DNA from: Kalaharituber pfeilii | Taxonomy: Eukaryota; Ascomycota; Pezizomycetes; Pezizales; Pezizaceae | DNA length: 64,000 nucleotides | NCBI GenBank assembly: GCA_015179045.1 | Contig: WHUZ01000012.1 | Span: 372,001-436,000, forward strand | Direction: 5' to 3' | Shown: piece after piece, positions 24,860 through 36,615 of the stretch | Numbering within the stretch: the stretch's first letter is position 1 | How the letters are laid out: the number at the start of each line of letters is the position of its first letter | The notes under the pieces: model-generated | What the model saw: the letters and a program-made list of their open reading frames with translations, nothing else | Told to the model about the DNA's origin: nothing | Database searches by the model: none | Made by a program: the position numbers and the translations under genes

Positions 24860-25536
24860 AGAATCAAGCCTTAACGCAAGAGTTGATGAATTGATATGGG
24901 GCTACAACTGATTGAACTGCAGCATTTCACCCGCGATCAATTGGTCTAGTGGAATGAGGACATCAGCCAATGATGGCCGCACTCACTAATCTAGGCAAAC
25001 AATGGCCGGTGAGGCACTTACCAGTAGTGTTGTTGGATGATCGCATTAAAACCTGAGTATATACAGGATCTCACTCTATCAACTAGTATTTGGCCAGGAC
25101 TGTGCTCTGCTAATCCAACTGCCAACCATAGCTTGGGCCATGGTAAACTGGGAGCAGGAAAGAATGAGAGAGGGGATACTAGCAACAAGGACTCGTCAGC
25201 TGGAGCGGAGTAAAAGCCACGGCTGAGAAACAAAAGAAAAGGCAGCTTGAAAACAAGAGATACTTAAAAAGCGAGCGACGCCAGAGAACCAATGAGCTGA
25301 AGGTCAAGGATATGGTACTGCTATATAATTCTAAGTTAGACATTCAGTGGTCCAAAAGGCTCGAGAATAGATGGTCAAGGCCATATCTGATTCGCAATGT
25401 AAAGGCATCAAGAGGAACTTATTTATTGGCTGAGCACGATGGTATACCAATGGAAGGCATCTACGCAGGAGATCAGGTCAGGGAGTTCTTTCCATGTAGG
25501 AGGGTGGAATATGACCATGAGGGAACTGACGACTAG
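24860..25536 (+). pseudogene. Ty3/gypsy retrotransposon integrase C-terminus, decayed
   Basis: The last 75 codons (25312-25536) read MVLLYNSKLDIQWSKRLENR then WSRPYLI and end REFFPCRR, which is the integrase C-terminal segment that follows the catalytic core in Ty3/gypsy Pol (chromodomain/GPY-F region; W-x-x-P-Y-x-I and GxY landmarks visible). Upstream, around 25,130-25,200, WAMVNWEQERMREGIL belongs to the same protein but is separated by stops and frame changes. No LTRs or catalytic D,D-35-E core could be found. This is a dead fragment. Confidence 0.75.
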
Positions 25537-26755
25537 ACAGTCCGGTCGATGGGAATATTAGAAGCAGGTATGTAAGAGGGAGTTGGTGTTTGAGGACAGT
25601 GTGGGCTGCCAATCGTGCGGGGACGCTCGTTAAGGGAATGCGTGCTCGCATTTTTCGCATGTTTCGGGTTACCCTGGTTCCAACTTCTCATTGATCATTG
25701 GTAGAGCGAGTGCTCTAACTTCCAAGAGATCATTGCTAGAACCGGAGAAGTACATGAAGTGGGGCCTCAATTCTACACCTCTCCATAGCACAAACGTTGC
25801 TACCTCTGTCACCAGAGACAACCTCAAACCACTTCGACCAAAGCGCAGTTCAGTTCCAAGGTAAGGTAGACAATTTTGTGAACTCTTATTCCAGTCACAC
25901 CACCATACGCGCTAACAGCCGCAGCGCAGCGACAGCGAAAAACGGGATCCTAAGCCTCTCATATCCCACACCTTTTGCATCGCTTGTTAACAGTCTCTCC
26001 GCTGATGGGTGAATGGGTGTATTGTTGCCATGGGCGGAAAGGGGGACAAATAGGGAGAAGTTGAACAAACATGCATTGGGAACTCAGGACAAGGCTGTCA
26101 GGGTGACTAGTTATCTCGTGCGAGGAATGGGTTCTTTCTTATGCCCAAGTCCTATCAGATTCTTCAAATATGTATTCATGTATATCTAAGTACTTATTTA
26201 GTTATGTACCACATAGTATTCCTTCACCAGTCTCCACTGTTTGAAAAATGAATGTCTCACAAGCACTATGTTTGTGTGTGCATGAAATATAAGGAGAAAG
26301 AAAACAAAGCAAGATATTCCTTGACTGCGAAGAGAAAGAAAGAAAGAAGGAAAGTGACCAAACCTTGCCCTCAATATGAAATCCAGATGCACGAAGGGAA
26401 AAAAAAGGAAAGAGGAAATTACTCCATGAACACCAACTCCAATTGGTTCCAAAGATGGCCACCCTCGCACCCCATAGTTGCCCGTAGCTACCAACCAGAA
26501 GGCTTCTCCACAAGCCCGGAAGTAGATCTCAAGCATTACCTAGTCTCGAACCCCCTTACCCCCCCGTCACGTCAAATGATGTCTCTTGTTGCACCAATCC
26601 CCCAACAACTTACGACTTACTCTAATGGTCCTTTCACAACTAGACCTAGTAAGTCAATCCTCCAAACCACACGACATAAATCCTCCTCCAAACTACGTAG
26701 GAAAAAAAGGACAAGGGAAAGAAAGAAAGCTGAAACACAGCATAAGCGAAACCCC
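25537..26755. other. intergenic, 3' flank of the RBR ligase gene
   Basis: No gene supported. Purine-rich tracts of AAAGAAAG type occur around 26,290-26,420 and 26,700-26,740. Confidence 0.45.
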
Positions 26756-28560
26756 TCATGCCTGTGGTCTTCTGACGTTGGGTAACCTGAACACAAACGG
26801 TGGTGGTGGTGGCTGCAACGGACCTGCTCCCGGGTCGACGTTAGGATCCACGCCCACACCCACATCCTGATCAATATCCATCATACCCATTTGCTGCGCC
26901 TGCTCATGATACACCCTTCTCAACCAAATGTGCCGATATTCGCGTTCCAAATCATCCCGTTCTTGATCGGCCTGCTCCTCATGTTCTTGCTCCATGATGT
27001 TGAAATCATAATAGGAACCATGCGTTAACTCCATGTGCTTGTATACATCTTCTGAGCCCGGTTTTCCAATATGCGGGCTCAGGAAATCACACTTCCAACA
27101 CCAGTGTGCCGCGCACACTGTACAAGTGATGTGGTTACACCCCATGACCTTCTCGACCATTGTCTTGCACTTGGGACACTCCTTGAGTCGGTTCTTTTTA
27201 CGGCGCTCAATAGCTGCAGCAGCTTCTAGTTGAACTTCCTCTGGTGGAGGGCGACAGATATGACATTGGAAATCCGTCAGTTGCGGAGGTTCAGCTCCGC
27301 ATGCTCGTTCCAGGACCCGAGAAGCAGTGTTGCATCCTTGGCACCAAGCACTGAACCACAGCTCTTTATCAGCCTCGAGCTGTTCAATGCCTCTCAGAAG
27401 TTTGAAGGAGTATCTTGAAACAATTTTTGGAGTTGGCCTTCTTCTGCAAAAAGCACATGTCAATGCACCAGTTGTAATAATTTGCCCTGGTTGGTTGATT
27501 CCGTAATGCCGCCTCAGGCATTCCAGGTCCGCCATTTCACGGCATCCATGTCTACCACAAGCAGGGAATAGTTGGAATTTAGCGAACTCTCCGAAGCATA
27601 TTGAGCAAGTATCCATTTCTGTTATTCCATTCTCTACCCACTGCCAAACTCTTGCCATGACAGCTGCCGTTGGTGTTGTAATTGGCCTACCACCAATGTA
27701 GAGCGTATTATAGAGTAAGCAATCTGTTCGAAAAAGGCCCTGTTTTGGTCCAAATGCTTCAATTCCATAGGCGGCGACGTAGTGGTGTAATGATCTTCCA
27801 GTAAAGGCCATGTGCTTCGGGATCCCCAACCAACCAAGCCCATTCTCCTTAATCAAGTCGACAACTGAGATCTTTTGCTTTTGTGACTGATATCCATATT
27901 TGCAGAGTTGACACGTATATCCACCTCTCTCTATCAGCTGCTTCCGAAGTGCATTTCTCACAACTACTTTGCTCTTGCATTGTTTGCAGGTCACACTTGG
28001 ACAGCCAATGTCGTTTCGGCAGTAGTAGCACTTCGGCTTGACATTCAGTCCTGCAGCATCGTAGATGGGGTACCGTGCTCTGCATGTGCTGATCGAGCAT
28101 TCAACCCAATGGATGACATCCGTAGGTTCCAATGAAGGCCATATTGCATGCGTTATCGAGCACTGTGTTGCCATGATAAGATGACAAAGCCCGCAAGTCA
28201 TAGCAGATCCAAAGAGGGAAACTGGCCTATCAAGCCCACAGCATCTGCAGCTTGCCGTTTCACCCACTAGGGCTTTTGACTTCTTGGGCATAAAAGCTAC
28301 ATGGATTTCAATGTTCGTCAAGAGGTTCAACTCAAGCATCTTAAACCGAAAAAGATTCTTGAACGTAGCAAGGGCATCTTTGCTCAATGTAACTGGGAAT
28401 TACTCCAGCATCAGAATTCACGACTACACACAGGATGATAAATTGAGGGATTGAGATACATACTGCCTGAGCGTTTCAAGAACCTGTCCGCTCCATCACC
28501 AGCTATTGAAATTTTCTTGTTCACAGCTTCAGTGGCGAGCGCCACGATGTCAAGGGTCAT
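26756..28560 (-). CDS. RING-between-RING (RBR) E3 ubiquitin ligase
   Basis: Two exons, 28560-28464 and 28392-26756 (71-bp intron), give 577 aa. After an N-terminal Cys-rich zinc-binding region (about residues 80-200), RING1 begins at CSIC (~295), the in-between-RING cysteines run about 383-412 (WCQGC ... CHIC), and RING2 begins CPKC (~438). Cys450 in GCNHITC aligns with the catalytic cysteine that forms the ubiquitin thioester in parkin/HHARI-type ligases, and HWCWKC completes RING2. The C-terminus is acidic, then proline-rich. The substrate cannot be inferred. Exon 1 (MTLDIVALATEAVNKK) is assigned from a good GTATGT donor and a continuous frame. The divergent N-terminal half resembles the lineage-specific RBR proteins common in filamentous fungi. 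Confidence 0.88.
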
Positions 28561-29178
28561 GATTGAGCGGCAGAGACCGAAGTTTTCGGGTGGGGAATTT
28601 CTGCTTGTGGACCAGAGTTGGAAGTAGAAACATTGAACGACGGAGGTGCTGACTTCAACGTTTGTTGCAGCTCAAGTGGGTGAGGAACGGAGAAAAGGTG
28701 TGGAGGGGCGCAGAATTGCGTGCTTTAATTTTCGATAACTCTATATGTCATGTTTCGGATAGAGCTGAAGACGGGAGCTTCTATACGCGAGCTTGAAGAA
28801 GCAACATGCTCGCTGTGCTAGGCTACTAGACCATTCTGGTGGTTTGGTTTCTAGGTGCCGCTTTGCCAGACGGTTTGCCGAAAGGAAGGAGTCCAACCAT
28901 GAGGTTAAACAAGCATGAGGCCAATTACGGCCGAGAGCTTATGATAATCTGCGCTTTGTGGAATGCATTCAGATGTACTGAGTCACAAGCATCAAGGATA
29001 GGAAAGTTTCAAACTTAAATAATCTGACCACATACCACTTCCCCACTCAATGAAACATGCTCGCATAATTACCTCAGCACTGAAGGGAGATGTAACATAC
29101 GAGCGGCAAAAGGGACAAAAAGGACAGCGTAAAGCTCCTAAGCTTTAGCTACCACATTAAAAAATACCCATGAAGTAT
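28561..29178. other. intergenic
   Basis: Promoter side of the RBR gene and 3' flank of the MEMO1-like gene; no further gene seen. Confidence 0.45.
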
Positions 29179-30404
29179 TTAGGAAAGTACAGCAAACGCG
29201 CTCGCATAGCTAACACTGCTATCTCTCAGGGTAAAGCACTTGCTACTTTGCTCATACCGTATGAATTTGAAAGTTCCCAGCGGCGCATTCCCTTCCTCCC
29301 CTTGCAATGCGGCCATTATAACCCCAATCGGATGCCTTCCGCAAACAGTGTTTTTCGTTCTTTGTAGGTAAGTTGTGAAGCTGCTGTGATTCCCTGTTTC
29401 AATTGATTCGATTGCAAGTTTATCCAACGTTTCTATTGAGGACCATATTGGAGGATTTGAAGGTGGATGTGGGCAATTATTACTCTTTAGAGAATATCCC
29501 ATTTGTGTTCCGGAGCTTGAGTTAGGTAGATAATACGTGTACGCAAATCGAGTACCCCTGATATCCCGGAATTAGCATTGTACAAGATCAGCGTGAATTA
29601 AGATTATCAGATCATACCAATGACAGAAGTCACTAGAAATGACAAAACAGTTCTCCTCGTCCTCCAAGTAGGGTCTTAAAAGCTTTCCAAATGAGCTTTC
29701 CTGCTGCGCATCAATAGCCCCAACCAGGATTGGCACTATTTTGGGAAAAGTTGCACCCTTTCCAAAGTGCCTCTCCAGTACCTTATAAACATATGGCAAA
29801 TGCATCTCGATGCTATGTTCATCTTCATCAACTTGAGGTTTCATGGTGGTAAATGCGCCAGTTGCCAAAAGCCTTTCATTGATCTCCTTATCAATAATGA
29901 GCGAGCCCAGTGGTGTGGCATAGGTCGTAAAGGGAGAAACGGCACAAGCCTCGAAGTAATGGTGGTGTGAGGGACCAAGAATAAAAACGCGTTTCCTATC
30001 CACTCAGAGGTCAGCCATTGTTAAATCCTCATCAATCCACTATAAATTTGGAAGGAGGTGCTACGATACGCTTTTGATACATTTAAGGCTTTATAAGCCC
30101 ATGCAGCTGGTGGTCCTGAGTATGAATAACCTGCGTGCCTGAATGTTTGAAAAATAGCTCCGTTAGTCCTGGCTGACAATACCGTGATGCAGAAGAACCA
30201 TAAACCGACATGTTGCTGAAATCAACAAATAATAACATACGGAGCAATGATAACTCTAGCACCAGGGTGCGGTATGTCACCAACTCCTTCAATAGCGTTA
30301 GGGACGGCATTCAGCCAGCCCTCGAGCTCCCGATCTAGTGTCGGTTCCACATCAGTGTACCATGACCCAGCATGCGTATCTCTTCTTTCGGTTCGCCCAG
30401 GCAT
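29179..30404 (-). CDS. MEMO1-family protein (yeast Mho1-like)
   Basis: Exons (minus) are 30404-30241, 30138-30065, 30002-29618 and 29557-29179, 333 aa, all in phase. The family fold is related to class III extradiol dioxygenases. Visible landmarks are REGxxHAGSWY-like THAGSWY near the start, PHAGYSYSGP (His56), LGPSHHHY, and FCHWG followed by TRF, then the long C-terminal block YLQRTKNTVCGRHPIGV and RYEQSS...SSVSYAS. In animals MEMO1 links receptor signalling to cell motility and handles copper/iron redox; the fungal role is less defined. Length is close to the family norm of about 300-340. Frames close only if intron 1 takes the acceptor at 30139 and intron 2 the GTAGCA donor at 30064. Confidence 0.92.
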
Positions 30405-32540
30405 TTTTGCTCCTTACGATCTCAGCGAGGGGTGATGGATAGTAAGGTATTGATGCTTATGTGGCCAGAGGGCAGAAGTGTTGAGGGCCATGGAGGGGTA
30501 ATATGGTGGGGGTTAAAGTATGCACCTGTGGTCTCACGTGGATGGGCGGCTTATTTGTCGCTCCGCTGTTTGGGCTAGTGGGGCGCACCGTACTTTAGTT
30601 ACAAGTGGACGCAATGCTGAAAGTCACGCTGCATGCACGGCTGGGATGCTGGCGCAAGGCAAGGGGGCCGCCTTTCTGTAATAAATGCTTTCCCCCCGTG
30701 ATGTAAGGAGGTAAGAAATGTCTGCTGTTCGTTGCTTTTCTTGCAATTTAACAACTTTAAATCTGTCAGCCCATTCTTTCGGGGGACGTGATAGTGGCGC
30801 GCTGTTTGATTGTGCTAGTACTATGAGAAAGGTTCATTCTTGTGGAGGAGTTTCACGAACAGAAGCTTGGCAATAGACTTACGGGCCGTAAGTATCAGTA
30901 AGGGTCTTGCTATGCAAATGGCACCATAGGTAGTTTAACAGGGCTGCTTGCATTGTGGTAAAAATTAAAAGCTATGTAATAAAGTAGGTAGCCCGATTAG
31001 AAACCTGTGATACCCCGAACTAATTCGACATCATTATTTATATAAATTCTTTTGTAGGCACAACCAGTTAGTGAGTCTTTCGCGAGAACAGCAAAAGCAT
31101 ACATAAACTTTTATACTACCTGATAAGCATGCACATGCATATATACATGTCCTAATCGTGCCATGCAAGCATTTTTCCCCAACCAGGCTAAGGCTATGCC
31201 TCTTGTGAGGTTCGAGACTGCTCCATGGAGAGACGGCACTTCAACTTAAATGCTACATACTGAACCTGACCATAGCAGGTAGTGCACATTACTCCTGCAA
31301 TGAGCTCACTAGTGTGATTTCTAGGACTCCGTTTCATCTCACTTACCAATGCTCTCCAAATGTCCGGCTCTGGTGTTTATTGACAAATACATTTCTACCT
31401 CGTACTTTGCGTACCATCTGATTTTCCTTCCTTGACGTGGGAACAGCTGCAGGGCGATGGGTGAGCTCCTAAGATTAAATGGCAAGGCATTCACATTCAC
31501 ATGACAAACTAGAGGTTTAAGTGTTTGTTCGATTAGGCCGCGGCGTAAACTTAGAGGAGCGATTGCTAAGCCAAAGTTAGAGTTGATTTGGGTTACCCAA
31601 CTTATATTAGTTCTTCAACCGCTATGATACACATACCCTACGTTCCGTATTTTGAGGCACTCTTTGGCGAACGAGATCACTGAAGCACGGAATTTGCAGT
31701 TCGGCGCCCTTATGCCCATCCTCTTTGGTAAATCCCAGTAATTATGGGCTATTTATTCGTTACCCTGAGCATGACAATTGAAGTACTGCTTGACATGTAT
31801 TACCTTTAGCCCACGTGCACCTAGATACTATGTCCATGTAGCGACCAAGCAAGAATTAATCAAACTAATCATCTCCAGGTAACGATCTTAAAAGTTGCGA
31901 TAGGGAAATGAGTGTTTTCGCAGATTCTATTGGTCCGCAACTTAAGTGAGAGCTTTACAGTAAGTTTATTACATTTCAAAAACTTTTGTTAAATTACATG
32001 CCCCTTTACTACTCTTTACTACTTACTCTCTTTCCTCATCTCCTAGCCTCTCACATCCCCAAGCCAGAAACTCTGGTGACGAAACTGGTTAGGAACCTCC
32101 TTATTTAGTCTGTCAGACTACTCCTTATTCAACAGTGTACATTTCATGCATCCCTCTATCAATTGTGATGTGGTTGTAAAGCCTCACACTACTGTACTGG
32201 GCTTTTTGTCTACTACATTCCATCGGAATTGTAGGACCAAAATGACGTGACGGCGCAGCAGCGTCCACTATCTTGCATGCTGCCGGAAATCTTGTTAAGA
32301 AGGCAGAATACAGGACGCGCGGTCCGGTGGCGCGGATAGAGAAGAAGAGTCATGAAAAAGAAACGTCTATTCTCCCTGATTGATTGATGCTATCCATCCA
32401 ATCCTACATACATGAAGGCAAACTTTTCCATTATGCTATCCTCAAGTCCCATCCCATGTCACCAAGACATATACATCCAGCCGCGAACCAAAGCCAATAT
32501 GCCAAACCAATGTCCCAAACGGAATCTTAAACTGAATTTT
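30405..32540. other. gene-poor intergenic DNA
   Basis: Over 2 kb in which no frame shows a domain or plausible exon set. Composition is AT-rich with many short direct and inverted words. No tRNA or rRNA signature was recognised. Confidence 0.5.
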
Positions 32541-32543
32541 GAC

Positions 32544-33358
32544 CTATATGCGACTTGCAACTTCGGAGGGGCCACAGTGATCACTACAGCTCGCGATTTT
32601 CATTGCGCAAGCAGAGGTTGGTTTTACTTGTCTAGGTCGCTTCGACTCCCCAGTGTCTTCAACTTCTTGAATTATCGCTAGGGCATAGCCAAATAGGCTA
32701 GTAGCATCCTGCCTAAGTTCTGCCATACCTTTGGCTTAAGTTTAGATGAGTGGACATGCAATGGTGCCTCGTCCGAGTCAAGGATATATACGTCATTGTC
32801 GTCAAGATGAAGGAACACCCACTGGTCTCTGGTAGTCACAATACTGTAGAGTTGCTGTTGCTCGTAGTCTGAGTTCCCTTTACGCTTTCGCTTCCTATTC
32901 ATCTGTAGTATTAGTCTTGATAAAGATCCTTACCTGCCGAGTCCAACTGAATCACACATTGTGACACCCCTTGGTCAAGCTCTCTCCATTTGAGTTCAGT
33001 AATCATCGTAATTAGGGCACCCCCCATATTTGACAGCATAATTCACTGGGCCATTGCCCAGATTTCCAAATATAGGCTTTTGCATTCGCAGTTTGAACTT
33101 CCCATCATACAATTGAATTGCTTGCTTCAGAATTTCGTAGACAGGCACCGAACGGCCACGTTCGTTTCCAGTCCACTGTGCCTGGGGAAATCTTATATAT
33201 AGCTTGCTGATTTCGTTTTCTGTGTTATTGTTGTGCGCTTGAATATTTCCTGTGTCTCTATCCCTCCCACCTACATTCTTCTCATCGGCATCTATAAATC
33301 CATTTATATCTGCTGGAGGTAGTTTGATTTTTGGGAGATCGTCATAGGAATTCGCCAC
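32544..33358 (-). pseudogene. unrecognised protein fragments, probably decayed
   Basis: Three minus-strand open pieces lie in a row: 33358-32996 (ISKLYIRFPQAQWTGNERG region), 32902-32678 (SIVTTRDQWVFLHLDD region) and 32726-32544 (DATSLFGYALAIIQEVED region). The last two overlap in different frames at 32,678-32,726, suggesting a frameshift. Composition looks protein-like (W, Y and hydrophobic patterning), but I recognise no family. A CTAATACTACAG acceptor precedes the second piece. It could be a spliced gene, but the frame conflict argues for decay. Confidence 0.35.
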
Positions 33359-33359
33359 T

Positions 33360-33490
33360 ATAAAAACTGTGCTTTGAATGCATCAAAAGTCCAGCTAGAA
33401 ATGGCCTCTGCTTCTTGATATAGTGGTCCACGTCCGTTCCATCGAAGATGCCGATATCGTCGACCTTCAGACTATCGATCTGTTCTTTTG
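33360..33490 (-). pseudogene. possible Gag-like fragment of a gypsy-type retroelement
   Basis: A minus-strand frame reads LKVDDIGIFDGTDVDHYIKK, reminiscent of the segment before the capsid core in fungal gypsy-type Gag proteins (x-F-D-G-T-x-x-x-x-F/Y). It is only about 40 codons long. It lies next to a Pol fragment on the opposite strand, so the two come from different or rearranged copies. Confidence 0.4.
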
Positions 33491-33549
33491 TGGGTGATAG
33501 TAGTGGTGGTGATATGGGGGTGGTGTCCTGTCATATCTTCCATCAGGTT

Positions 33550-33871
33550 CTACTCACCACTTCCGAAGAAAATAAAAATCATCCACCGCCCAGGCCTGAC
33601 TCACTCTAACGTTGATCCTTTATCACGTTTCCCTCTACCTTCAACATTCTTATCTGTCTGCACACTAACTGTAGATTGGATGACTGGTATGACGGGATCT
33701 TACAAAGCAGATGAAGAGTTTGGGCACATCTATTCAGAAACAAAGGCAGCTGCTACAAGGGTGACCACCGAGGAGTGGCTGGGACGATCGAGTAGCGAAA
33801 GCCTGAAAACTCTGAAGGGACCATCTCGCCGAGTGGGGCTGCCCCCGTGCAGTTGGGACCGCATGAGTTAG
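33550..33871 (+). pseudogene. Ty3/gypsy Pol fragment (end of RNase H)
   Basis: The frame carries HRPGLTHSNVDPLSRFP, the well known tail of the gypsy RNase H domain (H-x-P-G-x-x-N-x-x-D-x-L-S-R), followed by about 70 residues of the connection to integrase including DEEFGHIY. Nothing upstream or downstream continues it. It ends about 100 bp before the left target duplication of the MULE-like element. Confidence 0.7.
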
Positions 33872-33969
33872 AGTTTTACCTTCTGACCTTGCAATTCAAA
33901 GCTTAAATCAGATTATTCAGTGCCTTCGGGAAAGACAAATAAACTCTTAGGTTTTTTGCGGAGAAGGCC

Positions 33970-33978
33970 TACAAAAAT
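33970..33978 (+). repeat. 9-bp target duplication, left copy (TACAAAAAT)
   Basis: TACAAAAAT immediately precedes the left terminus TAGCCTCG and is repeated exactly at 37211-37219 right after the other terminus CGAGGCTA. Confidence 0.85.
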
Positions 33979-34089
33979 TAGCCTCGTCCCCAGGCGGTTG
34001 TAGAAGCCTGAGATTAGCTAATCGGGTGATCACGTGAGTGCCAAGAACTGTAAATATAATAAACCAATATACAACCGCCTGGAGGCATT
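33979..34089 (+). repeat. left terminal inverted repeat of the MULE-like element
   Basis: It starts TAGCCTCGTCCCCAGGCGG and ends ACAACCGCCTGGAGGCATT. The repeat is itself bounded by inverted copies of CCAGGCGGTTGTA about 94 bp apart. Its centre contains the palindrome-like ATCACGTGA. Confidence 0.9.
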
Positions 34090-34264
34090 CCTTCCAAAAT
34101 TATCGAACCCTGTAAAGTCGAATCAACCCCTACAAATACTCTCGCCCTATCTACTATCGACTTGCCTGAATACGTTAGTGTAGTCTTTTTTCAATTCCGG
34201 TACCACGCATTGTGATTCTATTAGCTAATGTAGGTAGTATTTATACATAGTTAATAAGGTATAC

Positions 34265-35390
34265 ATTGAGAATCAAACTAATGTGGAGTGTAGGTGGTAT
34301 CCGAAATCAGCTTTTCATGGTGAAGCATATTATTTTCAAGAGTTTTATCATACTCCGGAGCTGAGTAGTTTTATACAACTATCTGGCAATAGCCTTGCCA
34401 AGTGGTATATGGTGGTGGAGTATAGCAGCACAACTTTCTACTGAGAGTTAAACTAATGTAGAGTGTAGCTAGCATCTGGAATGAGTTTCTCAGGGTGAAG
34501 CATATGATTTCCAAGAGTTTTATCATACTCCGGAGCTGAGTAGTTTTATACAACTATCTGGCAATAGCCTTGCCAAGTGGTATATGGTGGTGGAGTATAG
34601 CAGCACAACTTTCTACTGAGAGTTAAACTAATGTAGAGTAGCTGGCATCCGGAATGAGTTTCTCAGGGTGAAGCATATGATTTCCAAGAGTTTTATCATA
34701 CTCCGGAGCTGAGTAGTTCTATACACCTATCTGGCAATGGCCTTGCCCAGTGGTATGTAGCGGTAGAGTATAGCAGTACAACTTTCTAGAGAGTCAAACT
34801 AATGCGGACGGAGTGTATCTGGTGTCCGGAATGAGTTTCTCATGGTGAAGTATATTATTTCTAAGAGTTTTATCATACTCCGGAGCTGAGTAGTTCTATA
34901 CACCTATCTGGCAATGGCCTTGCCCAGTGGTATGTAGCGGTAGAGTATAGCAGTACAACTTTCTAGAGAGTCAAACTAATGCGGACGGAGTGTAGCTGGT
35001 GTCCGAAATGAGTTTCTCATGGTGAAGTATATTATTTCTAAGAGTTTTATCATACTCCGGAGCTGAGTAGTTCTATTCACCTATCTGACAATGGCTTCGC
35101 CCAGTGGTATACTAGTGGCAGTAGAGTATAGCAGTACTACTTTACACTGAGAGTCAACCTAATGCGGAGTGTAGCTGGCGTCCGGAATGAGTTCCTTATA
35201 ATGAGGAATACCATTTCCGAGAGTTTTATCATACTCCGGAGCTGAGTAGTTCTATACAGCTATCTGACAATGGCTTCGCCCAGTGGTATACTAGTGGCAG
35301 TAGAGTATAGCAGTACTACTTTCCACTGAGAGTCAAACTAACGCGGAGTCTAGCCGGCATCCGGAATGAGTTCCTTATGACAGAAACTGA
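34265..35390 (+). repeat. tandem array, about six units of 173-178 bp
   Basis: The landmark AGTTTTATCATACTCCGGAG recurs near 34,340, 34,515, 34,688, 34,865, 35,042 and 35,220, spacing 173-178 bp. Later units are more diverged from earlier ones, and adjacent units are most similar, as expected from unequal exchange. The array runs right up to the start of the helicase frame. No unit codes for protein. Confidence 0.9.
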
Positions 35391-36615
35391 TATTTCCGGG
35401 GGTTCCGGGGTGGTCGGAGGCGGTTCCGGGGCGGTCGGAGGCATGTGGGGGAAGGGGCAGGGTATCGAGGTCATACTGCAGGCCAATGTTGCAGAATCTT
35501 CAACACAAGTCTCCGAGACAGCCGGAATTGGGTCCGGAGGGGGCGGAGTCACCGGAATCGAAGTTACAACCTCTCAGGATGAATTTGATACAATTCCGGA
35601 TGAGGATTTCCTACAATTGACTGAGGAGAGAGAGCAGGAGTGTGCTTGGGGGGACGTGGGCGATATATGGTGGAAACCACTTAGTCAGGAAAAGCGAAAC
35701 ATGAACAAAGAGAGAACATTCAGGGTGAATATTCTACAAAGCTTCGGATTCCATGCTAAAGATTGGCAATTGGCTGTGGCGAGTGTGATTATGGAAAGCA
35801 GGATGCAGTGGTGATTGCAGGGTGTGGGTCAGGAAAGTCTTTGGTGTTCCAAATGCCCATGCTTTCTGGAAATGCGACGTGCTTAGTAATATCACCATTA
35901 AAAATTATTGCGACACAACAGGTATGATTGGATTGAGTAATTCTAATTTTGCTCCGGAGAGAGAAGCTAATACATTGCAGGCGGAGTTGGTGTGTAGAAA
36001 GAACATTCCGGCGTGTGCTCTGAGCCTCTGACAGGAGACACAGTTGCGAGTAACCCATCGCTTTGGCCAGATATTAAGAAAGGGCGATATCGGATGGTGT
36101 ATGCATCCCCAGAGATTCTGTTATCCAATGGTTCATACTTCTGGAGGGTCATCGCGCACGACAAGAAGTCTCCGTTCGTGAAAAACCTCTCGTACATTGC
36201 CGTGGATGAGGCTCATTGTATTTGGAAGTGGGGGGACTCTGGATTTCGACTGGAATATAAAAATATCGGCACCTTGAGGTCTTTGTTTTCAAAAGTACCC
36301 TTCCTACTTCTCTCAGCAACCTTAGTTCCAAGTGTACTCTCATATATTCACCAGAGCATTGGCTTGAGTACACCAACTTTGGTGTATAAGGAAACTACCG
36401 CAAGACCTAATATCTCACTATTTGTTGCCGGAATCAAACAACCAAAGACATACAATGACCTAGATTTCTTAGTTAATAATAATCAGGTACCCGGGCTTAT
36501 ACCAAAAACCATGGTATTTATAGACGACTGTACCCAAACTGTGGCTATGGCGCAACATTTACGATCAAGATTGCATGCGAATCTACATAAATACGTGCTC
36601 TATAAGCATTGCTAG
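35377..36615 (+). pseudogene. RecQ-like DEAH-box helicase, frameshifted and truncated
   Basis: A Gly/Ser-rich N-terminal part (from 35,377) leads to DWQLAVASVI, then a one-base frame change near 35,790-35,800, then AGCGSGKSL (Walker A), SPLKIIATQQ, a likely intron with GTATGA donor and AG near 35,980, and from about 36,020 MVYASPEILL, VDEAHCIWKWGDSGFR (Walker B, RecQ-type aromatic neighbourhood) and LLSAT (motif III). The frame stops at 36,615 before motifs IV-VI, so the second helicase lobe is missing. RecQ-like genes are frequent cargo of fungal subtelomeres and mobile DNA. As it stands the gene cannot make a full helicase. Confidence 0.75.

Noticed and set aside
25680..25745. Possible tRNA (TGGTAGAGCGAGTGCTCTAACTTCC-like region, shortened here)
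   Set aside because: The D-arm-like and anticodon-like parts are suggestive, but no acceptor stem pairing and no proper T-loop (GGTTCRANNCC) follow at the right distance.
30405..32400. CRISPR, rRNA or tRNA genes in the gene-poor DNA
   Set aside because: No regularly spaced repeats, no rRNA-like conserved blocks and no tRNA box pairs were found. CRISPR is not expected in a fungal nuclear genome.
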